Assembly (NCBI GenBank): GCA_030762935.1
Contig: CM060899.1
Span: forward strand, 10,889,001 to 10,953,000
DNA: 64,000 bases
Reading direction: 5' to 3'
Source: Hymenopus coronatus
Taxonomy: Eukaryota > Arthropoda > Insecta > Mantodea > Hymenopodidae
The position numbers and the translations under genes were made by a program. How positions within the stretch are numbered: position 1 is the stretch's first letter; each line of letters starts with the position of its first letter. Positions 1 to 8,808 of the stretch are shown in pieces. The notes beneath the pieces were generated by a model. The model did not search any database. It saw only the letters and a list, made by a program, of their open reading frames with translations, and was not told where the DNA came from.

Positions 1-1097
1 TCAACAACAGCTCCGGTAGGTGTTTTGAGACCGGCGATGGGCATATGGTTCGGTTTCCCAGCCACGCGTCTTAACTTATCCCATACGACTGAGGAAGGTG
101 TATGTCGATTAAAGGAACCCACGAATTTATTCCATGACAACTTTTTGCTATCCTTAATAACCCGCCTAGAATGTGCACGCATCCGTTTATAGTGTATCAG
201 GTTATCCAGTGTAGGAAAACGCTGGAAAACCCGTAGAGCTCGTCTGCGAGCGCGAATAGCATCCCGACAGTCATCGGTCCACCAAGGTACCGGAAATCGA
301 CGGCTGTAGCCAGTCGAACGCGGAATGGATTGCTCAGCAGCAGAAAGAATGGTCCCTGTGAGATGTTCGACCAAGTGGTTCACAGAGTCGTGCTCTTCGT
401 AGCTAAATTCAGCCAAGTGGGAGTACAGTTCCCAGCTGGCGTGGTCTAGGCGCCAACTAGGTAAACGGGTGGAACATACAACGGGTGTCAAGACACTAAT
501 ACGACAAGGAAAGTGGTCACTAGAATGCAAATCCGAGATGATATTCCAGCATAAGGTGCTAGCTGAGGGGAACAAATTGCAATGTCAATGTGTGAAAAAC
601 TATGAAATGCGTCAGAAAGAAAGGTGGGCTCTCTGGTGTTCAAGAGAGCAAGATTCTGACTATCCAAGAAGTCTTTAAGTAGCGTACCTCTCGCACAAGC
701 CCGAGGAGAGCCCCAAAGAGGGTGATGGGCATTCACGTCGCCTACCAATAAAAAGGGTGGTGGCAACTGCGAAATGAGGTGTTCTAAGTCGCTGTGCGAG
801 AGGTCCGCAGATGGAGGCAAATAGATACTGCAAATGGTGATTAAAGCGGAGGGTAGCTTAATGCTGACAGCAACGGACTGGATTGCAGATTGTATGGGTA
901 CGGAGTTGGCAAAAATATCATCTCGAATAAGCATCATAGTGCCCCCATGTGCCGGGACACCGTCCTCCGGGGATAAATCATAGGAACTTCTTACCTTCCT
1001 CTGTCCTATGAATAACCAAGTAGCGAGGACCACATGACTCGACTACTTCCTTTCCAACGTCTTTATTTGCATTAAGTGGTTTTAGTTTTGTTGCCAT
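1..1097 (-). pseudogene. Copy A fused ORF1/ORF2 remnant
   Basis: ORF1 would start at 1097 (MATKLKP...) but after about 41 codons it runs into the deletion joint and stops. Beyond the joint the endonuclease half of ORF2 is recognisable (GDVNAHH and NTREPTF versus NTGEPTF in intact copies). It lacks the first ~54 residues, including the WNIRG and QET endonuclease motifs. A further 5-nt loss near 560 shifts the frame again before the region matching the start of the endonuclease-RT linker. No functional endonuclease or RT can be made from this copy. Confidence 0.88.
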
Positions 1098-1474
1098 AGA
1101 AAAAATGGTATAAATTCATCCCCCAGTGCTCCCCACCCACCACGGAGCCAAACGAGGGGTCACCCCACTGGGGTGACAGGGCTACACAGGGGATACAGCG
1201 GGCTCGCCGTCCCACTCACCCTGGAGTTCGCTGTAATACCTAGTCCTGGCCGATTGACTAGGGGTGGGTTAGTCCCTAGCCTCCCGTTTAGGCAAATCAG
1301 AAACCAAAGCGGTGTATTAGGCTGCGCACCCTCCCCAGTTACTGAAAGACAGAAGCCCAGGCTCAGGTACGCAACCCTCAACCAACCAGGATATTCCTTT
1401 TCACCGTCACGGGTCTCCACGCACGGCCTACACGCACGGCCTAACCCGTACCTACCGTAGTAGGCCCTGGGGGG
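1..1474 (-). mobile_element. Copy A: young LINE copy, internally deleted, 5' end in window
   Basis: The minus strand carries the 5' end of the young LINE family at 1474, where a run of six C's begins the element, and continues off the left edge in ORF2. Two internal deletions are visible. The 5' UTR has lost about 100 bp near 1425-1440, where a short CACGGCCT word is repeated at the joint. A second deletion of about 1.5 kb joins ORF1 codon ~41 to ORF2 codon ~54 near position 989. A lies inside the older copy B, entering it just after the codons for the RT active-site VDDF motif. The 3' end and any target-site duplication lie outside the window. The low divergence from intact copies says the insertion is recent; the deletions make it dead. 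Confidence 0.9.
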
Positions 1475-2937
1475 AAAAGTCGTCTACGAATAAGCAGGAC
1501 GATACTCCTGGGAGAATACATTTCGAGACAGAATTAATTGCTATATCAAACCGCGTGACGCTTAGTACCCATCCCTGTGGCACTCCGTTCTCTTGAACAA
1601 AGATATTTGATAAAACCGAGCTGACCCTTACTCGGAAAACGCGGTCCCTCATAAACTCCTGAATAAATAACGGAAGGCGCCCACGTATGTTCCAGTTGTA
1701 TAGGGAACGTATTATTCCTGCCGCCAACACGTATCATAAGCCTTTTCGAGTTCAAAGAACATGCCAACGGTTTGACAGTTGTTCATGAATCCATTCATTA
1801 TCTGTGTCGAAATCGAGACAAGGGGTCAGCTGCTGAACGACGAAAACCGCACTGGGTGTTGGTTAGTAGGTTGTGAGTTTCCAGCCACCATATCAACCGT
1901 CCATTGATCATGCGTTCCATCACCTTGCAAACGCAACTGGTGAGGGAAATTGGACGGTAGCTGGATGGAAGAAAACGGTCCTTTCCAGCTTTCAAAATAG
2001 GTACAATGGTGGCCTCTCGCGACTTTTCTGGAAAAGTGGCGTCAACCCAAACACGATTATAGACCTCGAGTAGGAAGGCCTTACCTTCAGGAGAGAGATG
2101 TTGCAACATTTGGACGTGATTCCATCAGGACCTGGTGCAGAGTTTCGCGAAGATGATAGTGCATAGTCTAACTCCCTCATGGTGAAGAGTCGACTGTAAT
2201 CTTCAAGATTTTTAGAACGAAAGTTGAAACTTTGCGATTCCACCTGAGCCTTAACGGGAAGAAAATCAGGCGAATAATTCTCTGAGCTAGACACTTCAGC
2301 GAAAACACTACCAAAAGTGTTGGCCACGTCAAGCTTATTAACAACATCTCTTACAGCTGTTTTAACACCGGCGATTGGCGTATGAGTCGTTTTTCCGTCC
2401 ACGTGCCTTAACTTATCCCATACGATAGAGGAAGGTATATGTCGATTGAATGACGCTACAAACTTGCTCCATGATGCCTTTTTGCTATCCTTAACTACCT
2501 GCCTAGATTTGGCACGCATCTTTTTATACTCAATCAGGTTATCCAGTGTTGGGCGACGTTGGAAAATCCTGAGAGCACGCCTGCGAGCACGAATGGCATT
2601 CCGGCAGTCATCAGTCCACCAAGGTACTGGAAATCGACGACTGGTTTGGGTCGCCGATCGTGGAATGGACTGCTCGGCAGCATCAAGAATATTTTTCGTG
2701 AGGTGCTTCACTAGGACATTCACAGTGCCGTGCTCGTTGTAATAAAAGACAGCCAGCCGGGAGTAAAAGTTCCAGTTGGCTTGATCGATGCGCCATCTAG
2801 GTAAACGTGTGGAACATCTATCTTGTGGCAAGAGACTGATAAGACATGGAAAGTGGTCACTAGAATGTAGATCAGAGATAATATTCCACTCTAAGGAAGG
2901 TGCTAATGATGGTGAACAAACTGTCAAATCCAAGTGT
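1475..2937 (-). pseudogene. Copy B (old LINE), ORF2 fragment: endonuclease end to RT core
   Basis: This older, clearly divergent relative of the young family reads on the minus strand. Recognisable pieces, in order from 2937 leftwards, are the HLDLTVCSP end of the endonuclease, the PVPWWTDDCRNAIRARRRAL linker block, the SAPGPDGI and SSYRPISLTSCVCKVMERMI blocks of the RT, and SCLFVDDF at the left edge where copy A interrupts it. Several frameshifts and stops are present. Copy C interrupts it on the right, and the gene resumes at 8809 with about 32 codons missing between the two parts. The rest of its 3' half presumably lies to the left of the window. Confidence 0.85.
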
Positions 2938-2948
2938 CCCCCCAGGGG

Positions 2949-2962
2949 CCTACTACGGTAGG
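2949..2962 (+). other. 5'-terminal hairpin with UACG tetraloop
   Basis: CCTAC-TACG-GTAGG forms a 5-bp stem closed by a C(UACG)G loop in RNA, a member of the very stable UNCG tetraloop class. It lies 11 bases from the element's 5' end. The same 14 bases are present at the 5' ends of all the young copies and of divergent copy R (near 45853-45866 on the minus strand). They are degraded in old copy K and in fragment Q. The function is unknown; an RNA or promoter role is inferred from position and conservation. Confidence 0.6.
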
Positions 2963-3316
2963 TACGGGTTAGGCGCACCCGGGGTCCCGAGCCACCTTGA
3001 CTCCCTCTGTGGGCAACCTCAGAGTGGTGAGGGAGCCAGAAGGTCAAAATGCCCACCCACGTGTAGGCCGTGCGTGGAGACCCGTGTCGGTGAAGAGGAA
3101 TATCCTGGTTGGTTGAGGGTTGCGTACCTGAGCCTGGGCTTCTGTCTTTCAGTAACTGGGGAGGGTGCGCAGCCTAATACACCGCTTTGGTTTCTGATTT
3201 GCCTAAACGGGAGGCTAGGGACTAACCCACCCCTAGTCAATCGGCCAGGACTAGGTATTACACCGAACTCCAGGGTGAGTGGGACGGCGAGCCCGCTATA
3301 TCCCCTGTGTAGCCCT

Positions 3317-3335
3317 GTCACCCCAGTGGGGTGAC
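3317..3335 (+). other. 5' UTR perfect inverted repeat (hairpin)
   Basis: GTCACCCC-AGT-GGGGTGAC is an exact 8-bp inverted repeat with a 3-base loop, about 60 bases upstream of ORF1. It recurs in every young copy. It could be an RNA structure near the start codon or a dyad binding site; neither is shown. Confidence 0.6.
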
Positions 3336-3397
3336 CCCTCGTTGGGCTCCGTGGCGGGTGGGGAGCACTGGGGGATGAATTTATACCATTTTTTTTT

Positions 3398-4855
3398 ATG
3401 GCACCAAAACTTAAACCCCTGATTTCAAATAAAGACGTTGGAAAGGAAGTAGTCGAGTCATGTGGTCCTCGCTACTTGGTCATTCATAGGACAGAGGAAG
3501 GTAAGAAGTTCCTTACGGTCAGCCCTTTTACTATCCAAAAGGGTCTCGATGCCATTGCTGGTCCTGTTAAATCCTGCGTTCGAGCTCGCAATGGTACACT
3601 TCTTGTCGAAGCCAACTCCGCCTCTCAAGCTGCAAGGATACTTAAAGCCACCATGTTAGCCAGCTATCCAGTGAAGGTCGAGGTGCACAAGTCGCTGAAC
3701 TCCTCCCGCGGTGTAGTAACAACCCGCGCGTTGGACGGTTTGACCATTGAGGAGATCCAAGAAAATCTTGCGACTCAGGGTGTCTCAGCTGTTTATCGGG
3801 TACAACGTAAGATCAACGGTGAATTCCTGCCTACTCGTACCCTGTTTCTTACTTTTGATCGGGTTGATCTGCCTCAAAAGATTAGAGCAGGGTATGAAGC
3901 CATCGAAGTTAGGCCTTATATACCCAATCCGCTGAGGTGCTTTAAATGCCAACGTTTTGGTCACACTAGTGAGTTGTGTACCGGCAAGTCCACCTGCGTC
4001 CACTGCGGTGACACCTCCCACGATGGGGCTTGTGCTTCAGCTCCATCGTGTGTGAACTGTAACGGGGAACACCCATCTAGTTCCCGAGACTGCCCCCGTT
4101 TTGCAGAGGAACGAGCGATCCAGGAGATACGGGTGAAAGAGAAGGTGTCCTTCTTGGAAGCCCGGAAGCTCCTGCGACTCCGCCAACCCTCTGCCCCGAG
4201 GTCCGGTACCTATAGCTCAGTTGCAGCTAAACCGGTACCGCGTCGGGAAATCGCAACACAGACCGGCGATATGAACGGGGCTACAATTGCGGAAAAGGTT
4301 ATTTTAGCCCAAGCGCTACCAAAGCCTTCGGCACCTACACCCAAGTTGGTATCAACATCTGCCAAATCCGCTAGCTTACAGAATAGTCCTGCACAGTTGT
4401 CACCGAAAGCCTCGACCTCTGGAACTAAAGTTGGTAAATTCACGACGTCTTCTGCCCCGGAAAAACAGTTTAAGACCAAGTATGTACGACAAGACTTCTT
4501 GAAAGAGAATGTGCAATCTATTACCAAGTCATCTAAAGGTAAGAAAAGTTCACGCAACTCCACACGTGTATCCTCCTCTGAAGGGTCATCTGGGGAGGAG
4601 GGCGTGAATCGGCGACGGCCGTCTTCGCCGATCAGCACATCCAATCGGTTCGAACTACTTGGACCTAAAACTGCTCTTGAAAAAGGGACCTCCCTTGTGG
4701 AGGAGATGGACCAGGAGGATTCTGCCGCCACTGCCAGAGGGACAGTGCGGAAACGGCAGGATCGTGCTCCTGAAAATAGTACTAGCCCAACGCCTAAGAA
4801 GAACAAATTGAACCGACCAGCTAATCCCAATCTGCAGAAGCGTCTTTCGATTTGA
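3398..4855 (+). CDS. LINE ORF1 RNA-binding protein with three CCHC knuckles (copy C)
   Basis: This 485 aa protein should coat the element's RNA and act as nucleic-acid chaperone in the ribonucleoprotein particle, as in other I- and jockey-like LINEs. Visible features: residues ~25-165 form an alpha/beta-looking region without cysteine motifs, possibly RRM-like. Three CCHC zinc knuckles follow: C181-C184-H189-C194, C200-C203-H208-C212 and C218-C221-H225-C232. Then comes a basic helical segment (~235-265) and a long Ser/Pro/Lys-rich, probably disordered tail ending KKNKLNRP. The start is the ATG right after the T-run and matches the ORF1 start shared by all copies. In this copy a T-run of nine puts the upstream ATG out of frame. 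ORF2 follows 22 nt after the stop. Function by family; residues read directly. Confidence 0.93.
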   Translation: MAPKLKPLISNKDVGKEVVESCGPRYLVIHRTEEGKKFLTVSPFTIQKGLDAIAGPVKSCVRARNGTLLVEANSASQAARILKATMLASYPVKVEVHKSLNSSRGVVTTRALDGLTIEEIQENLATQGVSAVYRVQRKINGEFLPTRTLFLTFDRVDLPQKIRAGYEAIEVRPYIPNPLRCFKCQRFGHTSELCTGKSTCVHCGDTSHDGACASAPSCVNCNGEHPSSSRDCPRFAEERAIQEIRVKEKVSFLEARKLLRLRQPSAPRSGTYSSVAAKPVPRREIATQTGDMNGATIAEKVILAQALPKPSAPTPKLVSTSAKSASLQNSPAQLSPKASTSGTKVGKFTTSSAPEKQFKTKYVRQDFLKENVQSITKSSKGKKSSRNSTRVSSSEGSSGEEGVNRRRPSSPISTSNRFELLGPKTALEKGTSLVEEMDQEDSAATARGTVRKRQDRAPENSTSPTPKKNKLNRPANPNLQKRLSI

Positions 4856-4877
4856 AACTTATCCCATAATATACTCA

Positions 4878-7800
4878 ATGGCTATCCTCCATTGGAACAT
4901 ACGCGGAATTCGACCACATCGACCAGAGCTTGACTTGTTGCTGCGCCAGCATGAACCCTTGGCTGTATGTTTACAAGAGACGAAGCTCCGTCCACAGGAC
5001 ACCGTTACCATCAGGCAGTACTCCTCCGTACGATGTGATTTATCCCCGGAGGACGGTGTCCCGGCACATGGGGGCACTATGATGCTTATTCGAGATGATA
5101 TTTTTGCCAACTCCGTACCCATACAATCTGCAATCCAGTCCGTTGCTGTCAGCATTAAGCTACCCTCCGCTTCATTCACCATTTGCAGTATCTATTTGCC
5201 TCCATCTGCGGACCTCTCGCACAGCGACTTAGAACACCTCATTTCGCAGTTGCCACCACCCTTTTTATTGGTAGGCGACGTGAATGCCCATCACCCTCTT
5301 TGGGGCTCTCCTCGGGCTTGTGCGAGAGGTACGCTACTTAAAGACTTCTTGGATAGTCAGAATCTTGCTCTCTTGAACACCGGAGAGCCCACCTTTCTAT
5401 CTGACGCATTTCATAGTTTTTCACACATTGACATTGCAATTTGTTCCCCTCAGCTGGCAGTCACCTTATGCTGGAATATCATCTCGGATTTGCATTCTAG
5501 TGACCACTTTCCTTGTCGTATTAGTGTCTTGACACCCGTTGTATGTTCCACCCGTTTACCTAGTTGGCGCCTAGACCACGCCAGCTGGGAACTGTACTCC
5601 CACTTGGCTGAATTTAGCTACGAAGAGCACGACTCTGTGAACCACTTGGTCGAACATCTTACAGGGACCATTCTTTCTGCTGCTGAGCAATCCATTCCGC
5701 GTTCGACTGGCTACAGCCGTCGATTTCCGGTACCTTGGTGGACCGCTGACTGTCGGGATGCTATTCGCGCTCGCAGACGAGCTCTACGGGTTTTCCAGCG
5801 TTTTCCTACACTGGATAACCTGATACACTATAAACGGATGCGTGCACATTCTAGGCGGGTTATTAAGGATAGCAAAAAGATGTCATGGAATAAATTCGTG
5901 GGTTCCTTTAATCGACATACACCTTCCTCTGTCGTATGGGATAAGTTAAGACGTGTGGCTGGGAAACCGAACCATATGCCCATCGCCGGTCTCAAAACAC
6001 CTACCGGAGCTGTTGTTGATACATTTGACGTGGCGAATACCTTAGGCAGTGCTTTCGCTGAGGTGTCTAGCTCAGGCAACTATTCCCCTGAGTTTCTTAC
6101 AGTTAAGAACCAGGTGGAATCTCAAGAATTCTCGTTTCTTTCTGGCAACCTTGAGGATTATAATCGCCTTTTCACCCTGGCAGAGCTAGACAATGCACTC
6201 TCCTCTTCACGACACTCAGCACCAGGTCCAGATGGTATCCACGTCCAAATGTTGCAACATCTCTCTCCTGATGGCAAAGATTTCCTACTCGAGGTCTATA
6301 ATCGTGTCTGGGTTGATGGCATTTTTCCAGACAAGTGGCGGGAGGCCACCATCATACCCATTCTTAAACCTGGAAAGGACCGCCATCTTCCTTCCAGTTA
6401 CCGTCCTATTTCCCTCACCAGTTGCGTTTGCAAGGTGATGGAACGCATGATCAATGGACGGTTGGTGTGGTGGCTGGAATCCCACAATCTTCTGACGAAC
6501 ATCCAGTGTGGCTTTCGACGACGACGTTCAACTGCTGACCACCTTGTCTCTCTGTCAACTCAGATTATGGACGGGTTTCTTAAGAACAGCCCCACAGTTG
6601 GGATATTTTTTGACCTCGAGAAGGCCTACGACACGTGTTGGCGGGCGGGAATATTGCGTTCTCTGCACAACTGGAACATACGTGGACGCCTACCGTTGGT
6701 CATTCAGGAGTTTATGCGGGACCGCGTTTTTCGAGTGAGGGTGGGTTCGGTTTTTTCTAACCATTTTATTCAAGAGAACGGAGTGCCGCAGGGCTCGGTA
6801 CTCAGCGTGACTCTATTTGCTATTGCGATAAATTCCATATCAATATGTGTGCCTCAAGGTGTCTCTTCCTGTTTATTCGTGGACGACTTTGCCATCTTCT
6901 GTACTTCTCAGCGTACACCGTTTTTGGAACGCCGTCTCCAGCGGTGTTTGGACAATCTCTATGCATGGAGCTCGAAACACGGTTTTCGTTTCTCCGCTGA
7001 GAAGACAGTCTGCGTTAACTTCTGGCGCCGTAAGTGGCATATGCCGCCGTCTCTTCGACTCGGGCCAGATTTACTTCCTTTCGCAGACGAGGCGAGATTC
7101 CTTGGTTTGATCTTCGATCGGAAACTTTGTTGGGCACCACAAATAGCACAGCTTAGAGCACGATGTGACCGTTCTCTAAATCTTTTACGGATACTAAGTG
7201 GCAAGTCTTGGGGTGCGGATCGGACGACATTGCTCGGTCTTTATCGTGCTGTGATTCGTTCGAAGTTGGACTATGGCAGCATTGTGTATTCTTCAGCTCG
7301 ACCTTCAGTGCTCAGAAGGTTAGACACAGTCCATAACCAGGGCATCCGTGTGGCCGTTGGAGCTTTTCCAACGAGCCCAGTTGTTAGCCTCTACGCCGAA
7401 TCGGGAGAACCTCCTCTGCGTTGTCGGCGTGATGTCCTGCTTGCTAATTATGGCTGTGGGCTGAAGTGTATGCCTGGGCATCCAACTTATCACGCGTTTT
7501 TCTCCCCTGAGCTGCACGAGCGATACTGCCTCCGCTCTCTGAGCCCCAGGCCAGCAGGTTTTCGTTTCCGTGAGCTTCTACGCCAGCACCATGTTGACAT
7601 TCCTCGGCTGTTATCCAAGGGAGAGAGTATACACCCCCCTTGGTTACGCGCTACCTCCCATGTCGATCTCGGGATGACGCTCTACGGGAAATCTGTTACG
7701 CCTCTTGATAGTATTCGTCGTTGCTTTTTAGAATTTTTATCCAAATACAGTGGCCGTATTTGTATTTACACCGATGGTAGTAAGAGCCCCGACGGTGTTG

Positions 7801-8567
7801 GATGTGCCTTTGTAACTGGCACCGCAACTTCTACTTACGGTTTGCCTAGTTGCACATCTATATATTCTGCCGAGCTATATGCTATTTATCAAGCCCTTCT
7901 GTATATTCGACGTCGAAAATTAGGTGACTGCCTTATTCTTAGTGATTCCCTTAGTGCCCTTCAGAGCATTCGTGAGCTGTACAATTACCATCCTTTGGTG
8001 CAGCGCATCCAGGACGTCCTCCACATTTTGCACGCTTCTGGTTTTAATGTGGAGTGCGCATGGATTCCTGGACACGTTGGCTTGCCAGGGAATGACACGG
8101 CGGATTTGGCAGCGAAATCGGCAGTCACAGCGCCCAGTGTTACGATTACCCATTCAACAGCAGAAGATTTTAGAGTGGCTGTACGGAGAGCCGTTTTTTC
8201 GACTTGGCATGCGGAGTGGTCGGCTCTCCGTGGTAATAAGCTGCGAGAGGTGAAGGACCTCCCTGTCAACTGGGTAACCTCCTCTCGTTTATTCCGCCGG
8301 GAGGAGGTAGTACTAGCTCGGCTAAGAATTGGCCACTGTATTTTTACTCACAGTTACCTTTTTAAACGTGAACCTGCTCCTGTCTGTGCGCTCTGTGGGG
8401 AGGCACAGACAGTTCGTCATGTGTTGCTGGAGTGTGGTCACCTGGCACACATTCGGTCATCTATGGGCATGCCGGCCTCTCTTGCTGAGGTCCTGGCAGA
8501 TGACCCAAGAGCAGTGGACAGGGTTTTTAAATTTTTAGCAAAACTTTCTTTTACCTTGACGTTTTAG
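4878..8567 (+). CDS. LINE ORF2 polyprotein: endonuclease, reverse transcriptase, RNase H (copy C)
   Basis: This 1229 aa protein carries the enzymes for target-primed reverse transcription. The N-terminal AP-endonuclease-like domain (~1-215) shows WNIRG (6-10), QET (33-35), GDVNAHH (133-139) and SDH (208-210). The RT (~445-760) shows SAPGPDGI, FFDLEKAYD with D579, NGVPQGS and the catalytic VDD at 668-670. RNase H (~960-1085) shows YTDGS with D966, SAEL with E999, SDS with D1023 and GNDTAD with D1073. A C-terminal CCHC motif is C1170-C1173-H1181-C1186. All catalytic residues expected for these domains are present, so the protein may be active. The ATG lies 22 nt beyond the ORF1 stop in another frame, so translation would need reinitiation or an internal entry; the mechanism is not visible. 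Confidence 0.95.
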   Translation: MAILHWNIRGIRPHRPELDLLLRQHEPLAVCLQETKLRPQDTVTIRQYSSVRCDLSPEDGVPAHGGTMMLIRDDIFANSVPIQSAIQSVAVSIKLPSASFTICSIYLPPSADLSHSDLEHLISQLPPPFLLVGDVNAHHPLWGSPRACARGTLLKDFLDSQNLALLNTGEPTFLSDAFHSFSHIDIAICSPQLAVTLCWNIISDLHSSDHFPCRISVLTPVVCSTRLPSWRLDHASWELYSHLAEFSYEEHDSVNHLVEHLTGTILSAAEQSIPRSTGYSRRFPVPWWTADCRDAIRARRRALRVFQRFPTLDNLIHYKRMRAHSRRVIKDSKKMSWNKFVGSFNRHTPSSVVWDKLRRVAGKPNHMPIAGLKTPTGAVVDTFDVANTLGSAFAEVSSSGNYSPEFLTVKNQVESQEFSFLSGNLEDYNRLFTLAELDNALSSSRHSAPGPDGIHVQMLQHLSPDGKDFLLEVYNRVWVDGIFPDKWREATIIPILKPGKDRHLPSSYRPISLTSCVCKVMERMINGRLVWWLESHNLLTNIQCGFRRRRSTADHLVSLSTQIMDGFLKNSPTVGIFFDLEKAYDTCWRAGILRSLHNWNIRGRLPLVIQEFMRDRVFRVRVGSVFSNHFIQENGVPQGSVLSVTLFAIAINSISICVPQGVSSCLFVDDFAIFCTSQRTPFLERRLQRCLDNLYAWSSKHGFRFSAEKTVCVNFWRRKWHMPPSLRLGPDLLPFADEARFLGLIFDRKLCWAPQIAQLRARCDRSLNLLRILSGKSWGADRTTLLGLYRAVIRSKLDYGSIVYSSARPSVLRRLDTVHNQGIRVAVGAFPTSPVVSLYAESGEPPLRCRRDVLLANYGCGLKCMPGHPTYHAFFSPELHERYCLRSLSPRPAGFRFRELLRQHHVDIPRLLSKGESIHPPWLRATSHVDLGMTLYGKSVTPLDSIRRCFLEFLSKYSGRICIYTDGSKSPDGVGCAFVTGTATSTYGLPSCTSIYSAELYAIYQALLYIRRRKLGDCLILSDSLSALQSIRELYNYHPLVQRIQDVLHILHASGFNVECAWIPGHVGLPGNDTADLAAKSAVTAPSVTITHSTAEDFRVAVRRAVFSTWHAEWSALRGNKLREVKDLPVNWVTSSRLFRREEVVLARLRIGHCIFTHSYLFKREPAPVCALCGEAQTVRHVLLECGHLAHIRSSMGMPASLAEVLADDPRAVDRVFKFLAKLSFTLTF

Positions 8568-8808
8568 TGTGATAGCGGTTTTTTAAACTCTTTTGGTTTT
8601 AATGTGTTGATTTTAGATGGAGTTTTATATCCAGCTCTGGTTAGAGGGCTGGACGTTTCTGTTACTTCCGTTTCAACTGTGTTAGCTCTTTTATTTGTGT
8701 TTACTTTTTTGTTTGGTATTTTCTTACTGGCTATTGCCAAGTTTTAATCATAAGGGCGCTTATGACCTCGGCAGTTGAGCGCCCTTAAACACCATCATCA
8801 TCATCATC
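8568..8808 (+). other. Copy C 3' UTR with terminal hairpin and (CAT)n tail
   Basis: The last 240 bases are T-rich on the sense strand and end in a hairpin at 8752-8786: AAGGGCGCT and AGCGCCCTT are exact 9-base complements around a 17-base loop. AAACAC and about five CAT units follow. The same hairpin is found at 20986-21020 (F), 23097-23131 (E), 24974-25008 (G), 32382-32416 (H), 38764-38798 (D), 54362-54396 (L), 56977-57011 (M) and 63885-63919 (N). In other LINEs a 3' structure is the site the RT recognises, so that role is a reasonable inference. I-type elements commonly end in short tandem repeats rather than poly(A). Confidence 0.8.

Larger units (their letters stand above)
2938..3397 (+). 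promoter_or_regulatory. Copy C 5' UTR, presumed internal promoter region
   Basis: The first 460 bases precede ORF1 and are shared by D (9432-9889), E (11398-11856), F (15171-15629), G (30358-30816), H (37750-38209) and L (48545-49005). They start with a C-run whose length varies (about 5 to 7) between copies. LINEs of this group are known to carry downstream promoters at their 5' ends, so promoter activity is inferred, not seen. No TATA box is evident. The last bases before ORF1 are a T-run of 6-10 that varies among copies. One reading frame stays open across most of the UTR, but a protein product is unsupported. Confidence 0.6.
2938..8808 (+). mobile_element. Copy C: full-length intact two-ORF LINE
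   Basis: This is a complete element of 5871 bp: 460-bp 5' UTR, ORF1, a 22-nt spacer, ORF2, then a 3' UTR with a terminal hairpin and a short (CAT)n tail. Both ORFs are open, so it is a candidate for recent activity and serves as the reference for the other copies. It sits inside old copy B in the opposite orientation. The two flanks do not form a target-site duplication: left ends at B codon H of SHLDL and right resumes at the RACTR codons, so about 95-100 bp of B was lost at insertion. Domain content (AP-like endonuclease, RT, RNase H) matches I-group LINEs; the family name was not established. Confidence 0.95.

Noticed and set aside
1160..1420. Recurring 86-100 codon frames on both strands within each 5' UTR copy (e.g. 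3019-3321 minus, 11534-11794 plus)
   Set aside because: They recur because the UTRs are near-identical copies; presence on both strands and breakage in old copy K argue against selection for coding. The sense version is kept only as a weak finding.
2938..3000. Possible HDV-like self-cleaving ribozyme at the element 5' end
   Set aside because: TSDs abut the C-run, so the RNA would begin with C's rather than the G-rich P1 strand expected after cleavage, and I could not lay out a nested double pseudoknot. A structure search (HDV-like descriptor) would settle it.
4210..4878. 222-codon minus-strand frame antisense to ORF1, repeated in every copy
   Set aside because: Shadow of the ORF1 coding strand; no recognisable protein motif.
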